A DNA stretch of 64,000 nt from Apophysomyces variabilis (lineage: Eukaryota > Mucoromycota > Mucoromycetes > Mucorales > Mucoraceae), in NCBI GenBank assembly GCA_002749535.1, contig MZZL01000384.1, positions 441,410-505,409 on the forward strand, in the 5' to 3' direction. This document shows, piece by piece, positions 1 through 10,700 of the stretch. A model generated the notes under the pieces. That model was not told the DNA's origin, did not search any database, and saw only the letters and a program-made list of their open reading frames with translations. How positions within the stretch are numbered: position 1 is the first letter of the stretch; each line of letters starts with the position of its first letter. Both the position numbers and the translations under genes were made by a program.

Positions 1-18
1 CTGGAAATCTCCTGATCC

Positions 19-667
19 GCTAAAAATATCTGATAGTCATTTTCAACCGCCAGAGCGATCGCTGAAAAAGAAAGGATAAAAAGCAGCGTGAGAATAACGA
101 AGCGGAATGATTGACTAACATGCCGAATATTCCCATTTTACCTGACTTGCCGTTAATCCAAGGTTTCAGCAACATCTCTCTTTGTACATCTTCAACGTCC
201 GCAGTTTGCTGGATGGCATGTTGTACCGTGGAGAGAGCCAGATGTTGCATGAAATCTTCATGGAATTCATTGCCTTTTTCACCCGGCTGCTGCTGTTCTG
301 AAAGCAAAGCTAGGAGAGCACAAGCAGAGGCGTTTTTCCCAACTTGCCAGACTTCATGACTTAGTCCAGATAATCCACTGGTGTCCTGCGCATCTTGACT
401 ATTGATATAATACCGTCCGAGGACACCATATTGATGCTTGTCCAGCCACCGGTTAGTGGCATGTTTATACAGTTCAGGTGAAACCCTCTTGTGCTTAAGC
501 CCCTCACGCATTAGTATCTCTTCGAGAATGTCTGTCAGTTCATCCAAAGGGACTTCTGGATCATACTGATCCATTTCTGGGATTTCCAAGGTATAGTTTG
601 CAGAGGAATTAACCAAAAGACCAGTTTGCTCGTCGGCAACACCATTACTCGAACTTGAAACAGTCAT
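19..667 (-). CDS. Unknown protein, 5' part; gene continues off the left edge
   Basis: I do not recognise this protein. The likely start is the ATG at 667 (MTVSSSSNGVADEQTG); an in-frame ATG further upstream at 787 would add a less natural N terminus. Exon 1 appears to end at 142 with a GTAAAA donor, and a TTTTTAG acceptor at about 20-26 restarts coding at position 19 and leaves the window. The visible part is acidic and hydrophilic, with a patch rich in Asp, Glu and Leu (PEVPLDELTDILEEILMREG) and no clear membrane segment before the intron. The open frame past the donor becomes hydrophobic, which fits intron sequence. The gene is real by length and composition; its function is unknown. Confidence 0.5.
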
Positions 668-1273
668 TGACAAGCAATAAGGGAGAAAAAGAGTGTGAGA
701 CGGGAAAAAAAAAGCGTCTGTCGTATGACATTTTATATGCGAAAATTCTTTGGATGCAGACACCCCCTGAGGAGAAAGAGAAGACACACGTCATTAAGCA
801 TCAATATCACTGAAGTTTACTGCTAAACAAAGGTCATATATGTATACGGCCAACCGCGATCTCGGACGCTTTTCGTCACACATACCGTGTCAAAAATGAT
901 GCACACCACGACCAACCATTTCTCGTACCTTCAGCACCACTACTCGACAATAGGCCTCTCGATTAGCTCCATATTACGAAACCGCCAGCCTGTTATTCGA
1001 GTTTGTCGAACAACTTTCTTTGACTGGATCAGGACAATCAAAACTTGGGTCACTATGATACATGCAATAATGAAGTCAAAATTTCATACGTTAAACACTA
1101 GACGCGTGGTTCCACAACAATGTCCATTTTCAAGTGGTTTACAGTCTTTTATTTTCTTTTGTGTAAGATGCTAGATGTGTAACTGTACTTGACAAATATG
1201 CAATATAATGTGTGTGTATGTATATAGTGAGATGATGGAATAATCCAAAAGAAGGATAATGATGAAGTGGATA
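668..1273. other. Intergenic: upstream of unknown gene, downstream of MFS gene
   Basis: About 600 bases between the start of the left-edge gene and the stop of the transporter gene, both on the minus strand. It should hold the promoter of the first and the 3' untranslated region of the second. The open frames here are short and have no recognisable protein features. Confidence 0.5.
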
Positions 1274-3084
1274 TTAAATAACGGCGAACAACGACTTGGT
1301 CATCCTGACTTTCAGCACAATACACAATAAAGCGCCGAAGATATAGACAGCCCCAGAAAACATTTGCACGCCGAGATAGCCATTGTTTGGTGTTATATTC
1401 TGAATGGCAGAGCCCACAGGAGGACCAACACAAGCTATTGCGCTTGCAATGAACAGGATAGAGAGGCCAGAAGAGATATTCTCAATACCCACAATGCTAC
1501 CTGTGATAGGAGCAGCCTAGATGATAAGATTTGATTAGAAGTGAACAAACAGTAGGCAACAATAGACCTCTTACCAGTGCATAATAAATACCGCAAACGA
1601 AACCCCAAACAATGGAAAAGGCTAGTAATTTACTATATGAGTTGGCAAACGGCCATAACAGCATACAGAAAATTCCGGCCAAGATGGCAGATATAATGTA
1701 CATGTTGAGGCGCCCAATCTTGTCTGCAACCCATCCCAACACTAGACGGCCAATAGCATTCATAGCACAGCATATACCCAACAAGTTTGAAGCGTCCGCA
1801 TGACTAAGTCCAATGGATGCCGCATACTCTAATGGAACGTTTAAAAGGTGCTAATAGCGATAAATGAAAAAACCTTACTTGGCATGTAATATAAAGGGAT
1901 GAGATAACCTGTCAGCGAGATCACAGCACCCAGTAGCCACAGCACAAAATCGAAGTTTTTAAGCATGGAGAGTTTGATAGGCGATTTGATCGGCTGCTTG
2001 CCTTGTTTGGGCGGGAGACGTGTGCGAAGCATGACAGTAGCAATCATACAAATACCGAATGACATCAAGCCAATGATACGATATGCCCAAGGAAGACCAA
2101 GCTTTTCAATAAGAGAACTTGCCTTCGAAAGAAAATAAAAAAAGAGACAAGATCAATGGCGTTAATTTCATGTAGGAATTATTATATTGAATAACTTGAG
2201 AACTTACCATTGGGCTAAGTGCCAAACCACCAAATCCCGTTCCTGCAGAACTGATGCCCATAGCGGTTCCTCGTCGAGTCGTAAACCTGTGGAACGAGAA
2301 ACATAAGGAATCAAGGTATGACAAACATAGCCCGTTGACACTTACCATTGGGGGATAACTGCCACGACGGACTTTGGAAGAGAAAGAGGAAATCAGTTCT
2401 CAGATCGAATTAAACTTATTTGATTGTTTTACCATGTAAACAAGCGATGCGCCACATCCAAACAGCACACCTTGGGTGAGGTAAAGGTGCCATATTTCAT
2501 AGCTAAAAGCCGCCAAAATAAGACCAAGAGCCATCATGACACTCCCGAGTGCCATCACAAAGCGTGCTCCGAATCTTCCAAGTACCGGACTAAGTGGCGT
2601 CATCAAATTAAGGCATGCCAGCACCACGGATCCGACACCCATGAGTTCGACCATGGTGGCCTTGTTTTCTAAGATCGTTGTCTGGTAGGCATACGAGAAC
2701 ACACCTGCGATGAAAGGAGCATGAGTTCTCAGATTCAAAGGCCGAAAAAATCTTTTCCGTCTCACCCCAAATGGACGCTGTGCCAAACACAACAAAGTTA
2801 CTGAGGAAGCCAGCTGCGGCCACAACCCAGCCATAACCCCCATTTGGAATAGAGTCATAAAAGGCAGCGTCTGTTGGTATTTCGATTATACTGGCCACAT
2901 CCACTGTAGTTCTCACAGTTTCGACTTTTTCAAGTGTGTTGCAGTTGTATTGAGAGTGAGCGATCTTCTCCTGCGTCAACTGTTTTTCCAGATCAACGGG
3001 GACGGTAAGCGTTAGATCGTTTCCATCGTATTCTTCAGTTATGCTTCTGCTAGATCGGGCTTCATGTTGTTCTGGAACGCTCAT
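1274..3084 (-). CDS. MFS monocarboxylate-type transporter, seven exons
   Basis: This is a plasma-membrane major facilitator of the monocarboxylate porter (MCT/Mch) family. Seven exons join in frame: 3084-2766, 2704-2432, 2371-2346 (only 26 nt), 2286-2218, 2122-1879, 1828-1575 and 1516-1274, giving 475 residues. The N terminus is hydrophilic for about 85 residues and is followed by the family signature PNGGYGWVV at the start of the first membrane helix. Other family-like segments are FTTRRGTAMGISSAGTGFGG in helix 4-5 and RLVLGWVADKIGR in the loop before helix 9. About twelve hydrophobic helices are present. The substrate cannot be read from sequence; fungal relatives include riboflavin and monocarboxylate carriers. 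The gene looks intact. Confidence 0.88.
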
Positions 3085-6000
3085 TGTCTGATATGTTATG
3101 ATGTGCGTTCCCCAACGATCTAATTTGTTTTATTTGCCTCGCCGTCAATGGTATTTACCCCGGGGAAAAGGATGGACCATATTTATACTTTGTCCATTGA
3201 AAACCCCTTCGGCAATAACTTTTTCACCCTCGTGTAACAATACCCGCCTCAATATTTTAATCCGAGTTATTTTATTACCCGGCTCATTTTCGCCTCTAGA
3301 GCGACAACAATACATGAATGCCTAGCAACGCTACCTCATCATCATGAACACAACTCTCCTAGAACAGAATAATTTCCTATATATCACTTGTTTTTTTCTT
3401 TTATTTCATGTTTATGGTAGAGCTTATCTAACCATCAGTGGATCATCGCCTTTATGCCTAAAAACCTTAATTATGATAGAGATATTCATCCGGCCTAAAG
3501 GCCATGTGACGACCTTCGATATGTGAGCAAAACGTCAATTAAGCTTTGTATCCCATCACAGGACGAGTTCTTTATTTCTCGGTTTATGATAGCACATACT
3601 GGCTCTGTATGCGAATATAGTAGACTTATTGCATTCACCTCGCCTCTAATATTAGATTCTAAGTTACGATTAAGGAGGCATTGACCTGCGTTTTCATTCA
3701 TTAGTAATGAATGCCCTTGTATTCTGGGAAGGTGAAGGCGGCTAATTAACCGGGTTCCCGGTTACGGATACTACCAATGGCTTCGAATATTCTTTGCAAT
3801 GAGGCTGGATTATTAATGGCAAGGCTATGGCAGAACGGTAAATATTTACTCCGTGTCTCCTTCGCGCGGAGAAGCCGATCTATGTATGATCTCTCCTTCT
3901 GACCCTGTTACGCAGGTGTATGGCTACGTAGAATACGACGATCGAAGATTTCATGTCGTGGCAAAAGCGATTACGCTTGCAGTCCTATATATTTGAGTAG
4001 ATTTTTCGTTATTTTCGCTAAGGAACGACTTGCTTGCATAAGCGCCCAAGGATAACAAAGAGCATTGCCAAGAGAACGTATTTAACCCAGCAATTGTTTA
4101 GCTCCTAGCTGGTAGAAAAAAACAGCATATCAATAGAGCAGATACCGAATGATTGGTTATTCATTGTGTCTTAAAACCCTAAATAAACAGGGGACAGGAC
4201 ACTTGCAAGTCGTCTGAAACCATAGTAGAACACCATGACCTAAGTAGTGGTCCATTCGTGGAAACTGAACACCGCCTTTCTGTGCGAAACACAAAAAAAA
4301 AAAATAACAAAGTTCTACTTATTACCCTGTTAGAAAGGACTAACTTAGGAAGATAAAACCGCTCATTCGGTGCGTAACTGTGCGGTAAATGGTATGACGA
4401 TGTTTTTTATTATTAATAGAACAGATACCTTTAAGACTATCTCCTGCCCCCAAGGAACTTTTGCTCATACAATGGGACGTCCAAGTATATGTACGTAATA
4501 CTAAGCAATAAGGGAACATAAGCCATGTCCGCTTACGTTAACTTGTCTGTTTCCGAGAACCTCGAAATAGCCCAAAGAACAGTAAGATATGGTTTTTCAA
4601 ACTCTGAGGGTAAAAAGAGCACTTTACAGGCCATATGTGATAGACACAAAAGTATTAATTTTGCAAACTGTATAACCGTTCAACACGAATTCACCGAGAA
4701 TACGGATGCACCTGTCTTTTTGGCGAGGAGAACGAGTTATTTATGTAGGATACAGGAAGCAAAACAAAGAAGCTTTACGCCAAAAAAGTGAGACTTGTAA
4801 AAGTCTCAAAGATGCAGTTAGTACTGCGAAGCAGGCAAACAAAGCCATAAACAGGGCCCTGTTTATTTGCACGAACGGATACAATTATTTATTATAATAC
4901 TTTTTAAAAAAAAATCCGGCAGACAACACATGAGATGTTCTTTTTGTAACTTATCGATGAAACGTACAGGCTTTTAGTGCGTAAGCGAGAAATGTAATAT
5001 TTACGTACGTCATTAACTTTTTTACCAAAATACATTAGGACAATGTCCGAACTAAAAACTGTCACTACGGAGCTTTCTGTATCAAAACGTTCATTACAAA
5101 AGATTGTGTTACCAACATGACAGTTTCGGATTCCTTTTGGTTGGGAGGTTTAAGCTATAAGAACGCAAATCAAGCATGGGTCAGTTATGTATGCCTAAAA
5201 CATATAACATTCTAGAAATCGATCGCGGTATCTGAAGAATATACTATTGGCGTAATCAATCTTTGTTGTGTTGCGCAGTACAACTTTTGAGTGAACATTA
5301 ACAATTCCTGAACCAATTCTCGTATCAATAAAGAAGCTATACCCATCTAAGATCGATCCTGCACCCGCGACTCGTATTTCCTGTATTGTACCTTATGCTG
5401 GCAACCTCGATCATATTCTTGTAATAGTGATCCGATGCATGACGCATGTGTAGTAGAGCATCATTTCTCGCCAGTATCCTACATACGAAGAGCAGATAAC
5501 AGGAATAACAGGTTGCTAGAGAAGCCTGCGGTCATAATATGAGTACCAATGTACTTTATTTCCAAAAATTAAAATCGCATCTAGCAAATTCACTTGGCGC
5601 ATTTTGGAAACTGAGCTTGACGCTAACAAATTACATTAATTGTCGTGTTATAAGAGTTCGAATTGACCACTTTTACATACCTGTCATAAAACTGACGACG
5701 CCATACCCATCTCCCCGCCAAGTGAAGTCAGATGCATATATAAATTTCAATTGATGAGTAATAGAAGAAAAATAACAATAGTATTCAATGACACTTACTA
5801 AATATCGGGCGTAAAAGTCCTATCCACTTGACTCGTGGATCCTTTTCTGCCTTTTTGCTTGCTGCCTCTCAGATCGCCTTAAAGGAGCTCGGGACAATTC
5901 TGGTCTTTCTTCTTCTAGTCCTTAAGACCAGGGTGGTTCAACCATTGTCTCCGTTCGGCTAGCTCTTCTCCGACTTTGTACAGAGTGAGTGATCATTGTT

Positions 6001-7007
6001 GTCTCTTCTTCTCTAGGATGTACACATGAGCAGAATAATCATTTGAGATGGCGCCATAAGACAAAAGAATATTGAAAAGCTTGACCTGCACTGAGTCTCG
6101 AGCTTTGAGATAAGAGAGTCGATTTCTTCATACAACGGATAATTTAACGGTTTTAGATATATTCTCTTTTTGCTTTATAGCATCCTGGAGACATCTTAGA
6201 GTGTTTAAATAAAATTCTGTCAATTCGCGGAAGAGAAGCAATATCGATTTTTGATCAAACAAGATTGAGTTTATTCAGTGGTTCAAACTGAGTACAAAGA
6301 TAAATAATTGTGCCCGCCCGGGCTAGATCAATCTGATAAAAATTGAGGGGGGGATGGAAAAATATCGGGGAAGGGCGTGAGTATCAAAAAAGCCTTTTTG
6401 CAAGGAAGAAGCGGGCGACAGCAGGCCAGACAGGGGCCCTGATGCGACGGATAGCTTTTGAGGAGATATCGATATGTATTAGGCATGTGGATTGAATGGA
6501 CGGGTTGTATATTAGAGGAAATAGATTCAACAGACTTGGTATTTAGGAAACCTTGAGCCTACCATCTGGAGAAGGGAAGCTTTGTGTTGTTTGAGCCTAC
6601 TAATTTCAACTTTGGCAGCAGCGAGTCCTGCTTTTGACTGTTTAACAGTGGGCATGGGGAGAGCTCAAGGATGTGGATGTAATTTTAAAATGAGGTAAAG
6701 CGGTAGCTAAGCAGAAAAAGGACGGCATTGAATTCTTTTATTATCTGTTGCGACATTTAATTCCACTGGACTGCAACTTCGATTTTCGTAGTTTGCGAAA
6801 TTATTTTTGGGAGATACTGTACTCATCTATCTATGTGAAAATTAACTTTGTCAACTAGCAATCCTGCATTGTTTATGCCGATACTATCAATTAGAGTCGC
6901 AAAGGCTGTCAGAAAGTCGGTTTGTGAACCCGTGCAACAAGCGGAGAAAATATAAAGTAGCACAAAAAAATTTCCAAAAATAGAAATTTTCTGAAGTTGC
7001 CAAAAGT
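3085..7007. other. Gene-poor 3.9-kb region
   Basis: The first few hundred bases should contain the transporter promoter. The rest is AT-rich and holds only short frames (for example 4525-4791 and 5539-5754, plus strand) without recognisable domains, splice-extended frames or strong codon bias. I saw no RNA gene, terminal repeats or transposase motif before the tRNA at 7008. It may be decayed repeat DNA. Confidence 0.4.
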
Positions 7008-7089
7008 GGTAACTGTGAGATTCGAACTCACGCCTCTTTCGAGACCGCAACTTGAGTGCGGCGCCTTAGACCAACTCGGCCAAATTACC
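7008..7089 (-). tRNA. tRNA-Leu (anticodon CAA)
   Basis: The minus strand folds into an 82-nt type II tRNA. The acceptor stem pairs GGTAATT with AGTTACC (one G-U). The anticodon stem CCGCA/TGCGG encloses the loop CTCAAGT, so the anticodon is CAA, which reads UUG. A long variable arm follows, as expected for leucine, then a T arm with the GTTCGAATC loop. There is no intron next to the anticodon, although fungal tRNA-Leu(CAA) often carries one. The CCA end is not encoded, as usual in eukaryotes. A chromovirus begins 240 bp to the right. Confidence 0.95.
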
Positions 7090-7328
7090 TATGCAATCGT
7101 AATGACCATGTATATATATATGACTATTTTCAGGTAGGCTAATTGTAGCATATAGCGTGAACATAGCGCTGACTGTTTGTCGATTTTACAGAGGTATTTG
7201 CAACAGTTGATGAAGATACATAGTTTTGAACGACTTAGACGTCATTAAATTTCTCATCCTAATCAATTGAAAGCGTGCAATTTCTATACTTAAAAAAAAA
7301 AAAAACAAATGCAGCAATTGTTTGAGAA
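7090..7328. other. Spacer between tRNA-Leu and retrotransposon
   Basis: This 239-bp AT-rich spacer lies upstream of the tRNA gene (which is on the minus strand) and ends at the retrotransposon insertion site. Its last five bases, GAGAA at 7324-7328, are the left copy of the target-site duplication. Confidence 0.6.
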
Positions 7329-7742
7329 TGTTGTATTCATATCTGAAGGATTAACTATTAACCAAGTATGAAACAACAACTGTCAGTTATTTGACTACAG
7401 CTTGTCACTTTGAGACAACTGATTGGAGTACAATAAGCTATTCAAACTTAGGTTCATCAAACGTACCAATTACTATGTAACTAGGTTTCAGGTACATATA
7501 ACCAATGGATCTGATCTGTTATTGTTCCTTGGAAACTATTGTCATATCAGGGATATCTGATTCGTCCTAAGTACTTGATCTTCCGCTATCATGAATAAGC
7601 CTCATGAAAAGTTTTATGATCTCAGTTGAAAAGTGTCTCACATTTAGTATAAATAAGCTTCAATAGAAATAAAGTTGATCAATACCTTTTAGTCTGGTTA
7701 ATCACTGGTCTATTGCCCTATTGTCTACATTCGTATTCAACA
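7329..7742 (+). repeat. 5' LTR of chromovirus
   Basis: 414-bp long terminal repeat, TGTTG...CAACA. It contains a TATAAATA box at 7648-7655, which would place transcription start in the last quarter of the LTR. It is nearly identical to the 3' copy. Confidence 0.96.
7648..7655 (+). promoter_or_regulatory. Putative TATA box of the retrotransposon promoter
   Basis: The motif TATAAATA sits about 95 bp before the LTR end; the same motif recurs in the 3' LTR. The position fits a U3 promoter with a short R-U5. This is a motif match only. Confidence 0.5.
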
Positions 7743-7762
7743 TTTTTTTTAACCTTATCTTC

Positions 7763-7780
7763 TTGATCATCTTTATTTCT
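7763..7780 (+). other. Candidate self-priming site complementary to the LTR
   Basis: Bases 7763-7780 are the reverse complement of 7665-7682 inside the 5' LTR at all but two of the 18 positions. In the Tf1/sushi group of chromoviruses the 5' end of the RNA folds back on a site next to the LTR and primes reverse transcription without a tRNA. Here there is no tRNA-like site, so the match is suggestive. Against it, the site begins 20 nt after the LTR end instead of directly beside it, and both segments are AT-rich. Confidence 0.35.
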
Positions 7781-7791
7781 TCTTTTTTATC

Positions 7792-10700
7792 ATGTCTATT
7801 CCTACCCAAACTTCTGTTTCCTCTCTCTCTTCTATTCCTTCGGAATTGTCCACCTCTCCTGCTTCTGCTGTGGTGTCTGGTAACCCACCAATGAATGCCT
7901 CTCCTTCGGTGTCTTCTGTTTCCCAGCAGTTCAATGACATGGACATTGACTCTGTTACTCGTTGCTCGGTGTCTCCGGTTGGCTCTGTGCCAAACACTTC
8001 TTCCACTGATTTTGAGAACAATTTTAATCGTCTTAAATTGGAGGTCCAAGGACTTGCCAGTCAATTGGTCTCTGTAGGCAGTGAAGCAAGTGAACGGGCT
8101 CAAGCAATCCGTACAGCTTTTGAAGTTAGATCCCAGGATCTAGCTAATATGGCAAAACTGTATGACTTGCTAAACAACTTTTCTGGTTCTGCCCGGTCTT
8201 TCCCTGCTGTTGGTGCTAGTGCTCCTTCCGTTCCAGTATCTCCTTCTGTTATCCGAAAGGCCCATGGTTGTCCAAAAGAGGTTCCTTATTTCCAATGGGT
8301 TGGCGGTACTGTTTTCCAAAAGAGTGAGATCGTATTCCGGGATATCGAAGCTTGTTTAGACAAGTTTGAAGACGTTATCTTTTGCTATCAATTGGACATT
8401 GATGCCAATTGGTATCGATTGGTTATTACACGTGTAGATCCTGATCAACGTCTTTGGCTGAAACAGTTTGTTGAAAGTTCTAATAAGCCTATTTCTGAGA
8501 TTACATGGCAGGAATTCAAAACTGCCCTTGTAAAGAATTACGGTTTAACAGTTGAGGACAACAAAGCCCGTGCTCACGAAGAATTGTTATCAATGCACTT
8601 TAAGGAACAAAAAGAGACCATTGAGCAGTTTATTGATCGCTATAATGCTTTACGCATTAGATCTGGTGTTCGTGATGCTCACGTTCTGATTCGATACTTC
8701 CTGCGCGCTCTTCCTGCTGATTTGGTCAAGAACATTAACATAACTCTGGAGTCAGCCTCTACTGAAGCCAAAAACAACTTGGAGTTTGTGTGCTCAAAAG
8801 CCCGGAATCTTTACAATCAAGCGCGTCGCTTAGATACTCTGGCTGCTGTTGGTTCTAAGCGTTCTTCCTCTGTCACTTCCGATCCTCCGGAAAGCTCAAA
8901 GAAGTCTAGACACACTTCGTCGTCTTCATCCAGTTCGCCTGGTAAATCGAAAGTCAAGTCGGGCAAGTTTTGCTCATTTCATCGGGTTACTACCCACAAC
9001 ACTGACGAGTGCGAGGCAAAGAAAAAGGGTGAAGAACCCAAAGTTAAGAACAAGTGTCGTCGCTGCGGTGCTCCTGGCTGGTCTCCTAGCCATCGGTGTA
9101 ATACGGCTATCCGTTCCGGATCTTCTTCTTCGTCTTCTTCTGGGGATGTTGTGGTCCGTGCATTGTCTATGTCGTCATCAGTAAATGACACTCAGCAAAC
9201 CGTTAACAACGATGTACCTTTAACGGTGCAAAAAACACAGAACATGGAACTCGATTCTGATGAAGAGAGTCTCATGATAGCTGCAAATGCGCAGAACTGT
9301 AAGTTTGACACTCGATTTTCCAATTTGCCGAAACAGAAATCTAATTCTCTGGTTTTACCGGTTATTATAGAAAACATCAAAACATATGCCTTGCTGGACA
9401 CAGGCTCAACATGTTCACTGGTAACGCCCGAATTTTTTGATTCCTTTGGTTCCTCTGTATCTTTCACCAAATCGAATGGTAATGTGCAGCTTGGACATAG
9501 AGATTCTAGATATGAACGGATTGGCCATACCATATTGTCTGTTTTCTATAATAAAGTCAATGTCAAACATACATTTGAAATTTTTCCATTCTTTTCTCAT
9601 GAAAATGTACCCATTTGCTTCGGTCTTGATATCTTACCCAGGTTGAACATTGGTATTACAGGTCTTGTCAGTTCTCATTTCGATCATACCGGTCCAAGAA
9701 AGCCTGATCCAATTGATCCTGATAGCGTCAAACCAAACGATGATCCATATGGTACCATTGAAGAACGCAAACTGATGTTGGATGTAGTCAACAAGCTGCT
9801 CAAGGACAATTCAGAGATTGATATGAAGAATACCAGCTGTAGCCTGCCTGGTTCGGTCATACATCTGAAAACGAAGCCAGGATCCATTGCTTATCGACGT
9901 CAATACCCATTACCGGAAGCTTATCGTGATGTTGTGCAACAACAGATCGAAGTATGGCTGGCCGAAGGTGTCATTGAAAAAGCACCATCTCATACGGCTT
10001 ATAATAGTCCTTTGCTTGTTGTTAAGAAGAAAGATTCTCAGGGCAATTACTCCATGAAGAAGCCTAGAATCGTATGCGATGTTCGTTTGTTGAATCAACA
10101 ACTTCTTGTTAATGATCGACAACAGCTTCCGCTTATTTCTTCAATCCATCAACGCATTGGTAATGCCCCTATCCATACGATTTTAGACATTCATGCATGT
10201 TTTACATCGTTTGCCATTCATGAACCCGATCGGGTCAAATTGGCTTTCACGTCACCTTTTACAGGTATACAATACATCCATCGTAAGGCGTGTTTTGGTA
10301 TCACCCATGTTGGATCCGTTGTACAACGATGCTTGACCACTTTGTTTGAGGATCTTCCCCACGTCAACGTTTACGTTGATGATATTATAATCTCTACATT
10401 TCCTCCACTTTCTTATCATACTGACTGTGTTAGTGAGGTTATTAGACGGTTAACCAAAGCAAACCTAGTCTTGAATCCTGACAAGATAGTCTTTGCACAA
10501 AAAAGTGTCAACATCCTTGGCTGGTCTCTGATCAGTGGAAAGCTCATACCTGATCCACGCAAGGTATCGAATGCTTATACCTGGCCTTTGCCCACTACAG
10601 GACGTCATTTGGCTAGTTACCTCGGTTTCATGTCGTTCTTCCGATCATCTATCCCATTCTTTTCCAAGCTTACAGCCGAATTGGACCAACTCCGCGGTTA

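Noticed and set aside
4525..4897. Two overlapping plus-strand frames of 88 and 63 codons
   Set aside because: No domain, no splice partners and ordinary AT-rich composition; chance frames in a gene-poor region.
7743..7762. tRNA primer-binding site next to the 5' LTR
   Set aside because: The sequence is a T-run followed by AACCTTATC and has no TGG start or tRNA 3'-end complement.
7702..8103. 133-codon minus-strand frame at the start of the retrotransposon
   Set aside because: Antisense shadow of the Ser/Thr-rich Gag N terminus; no independent features.
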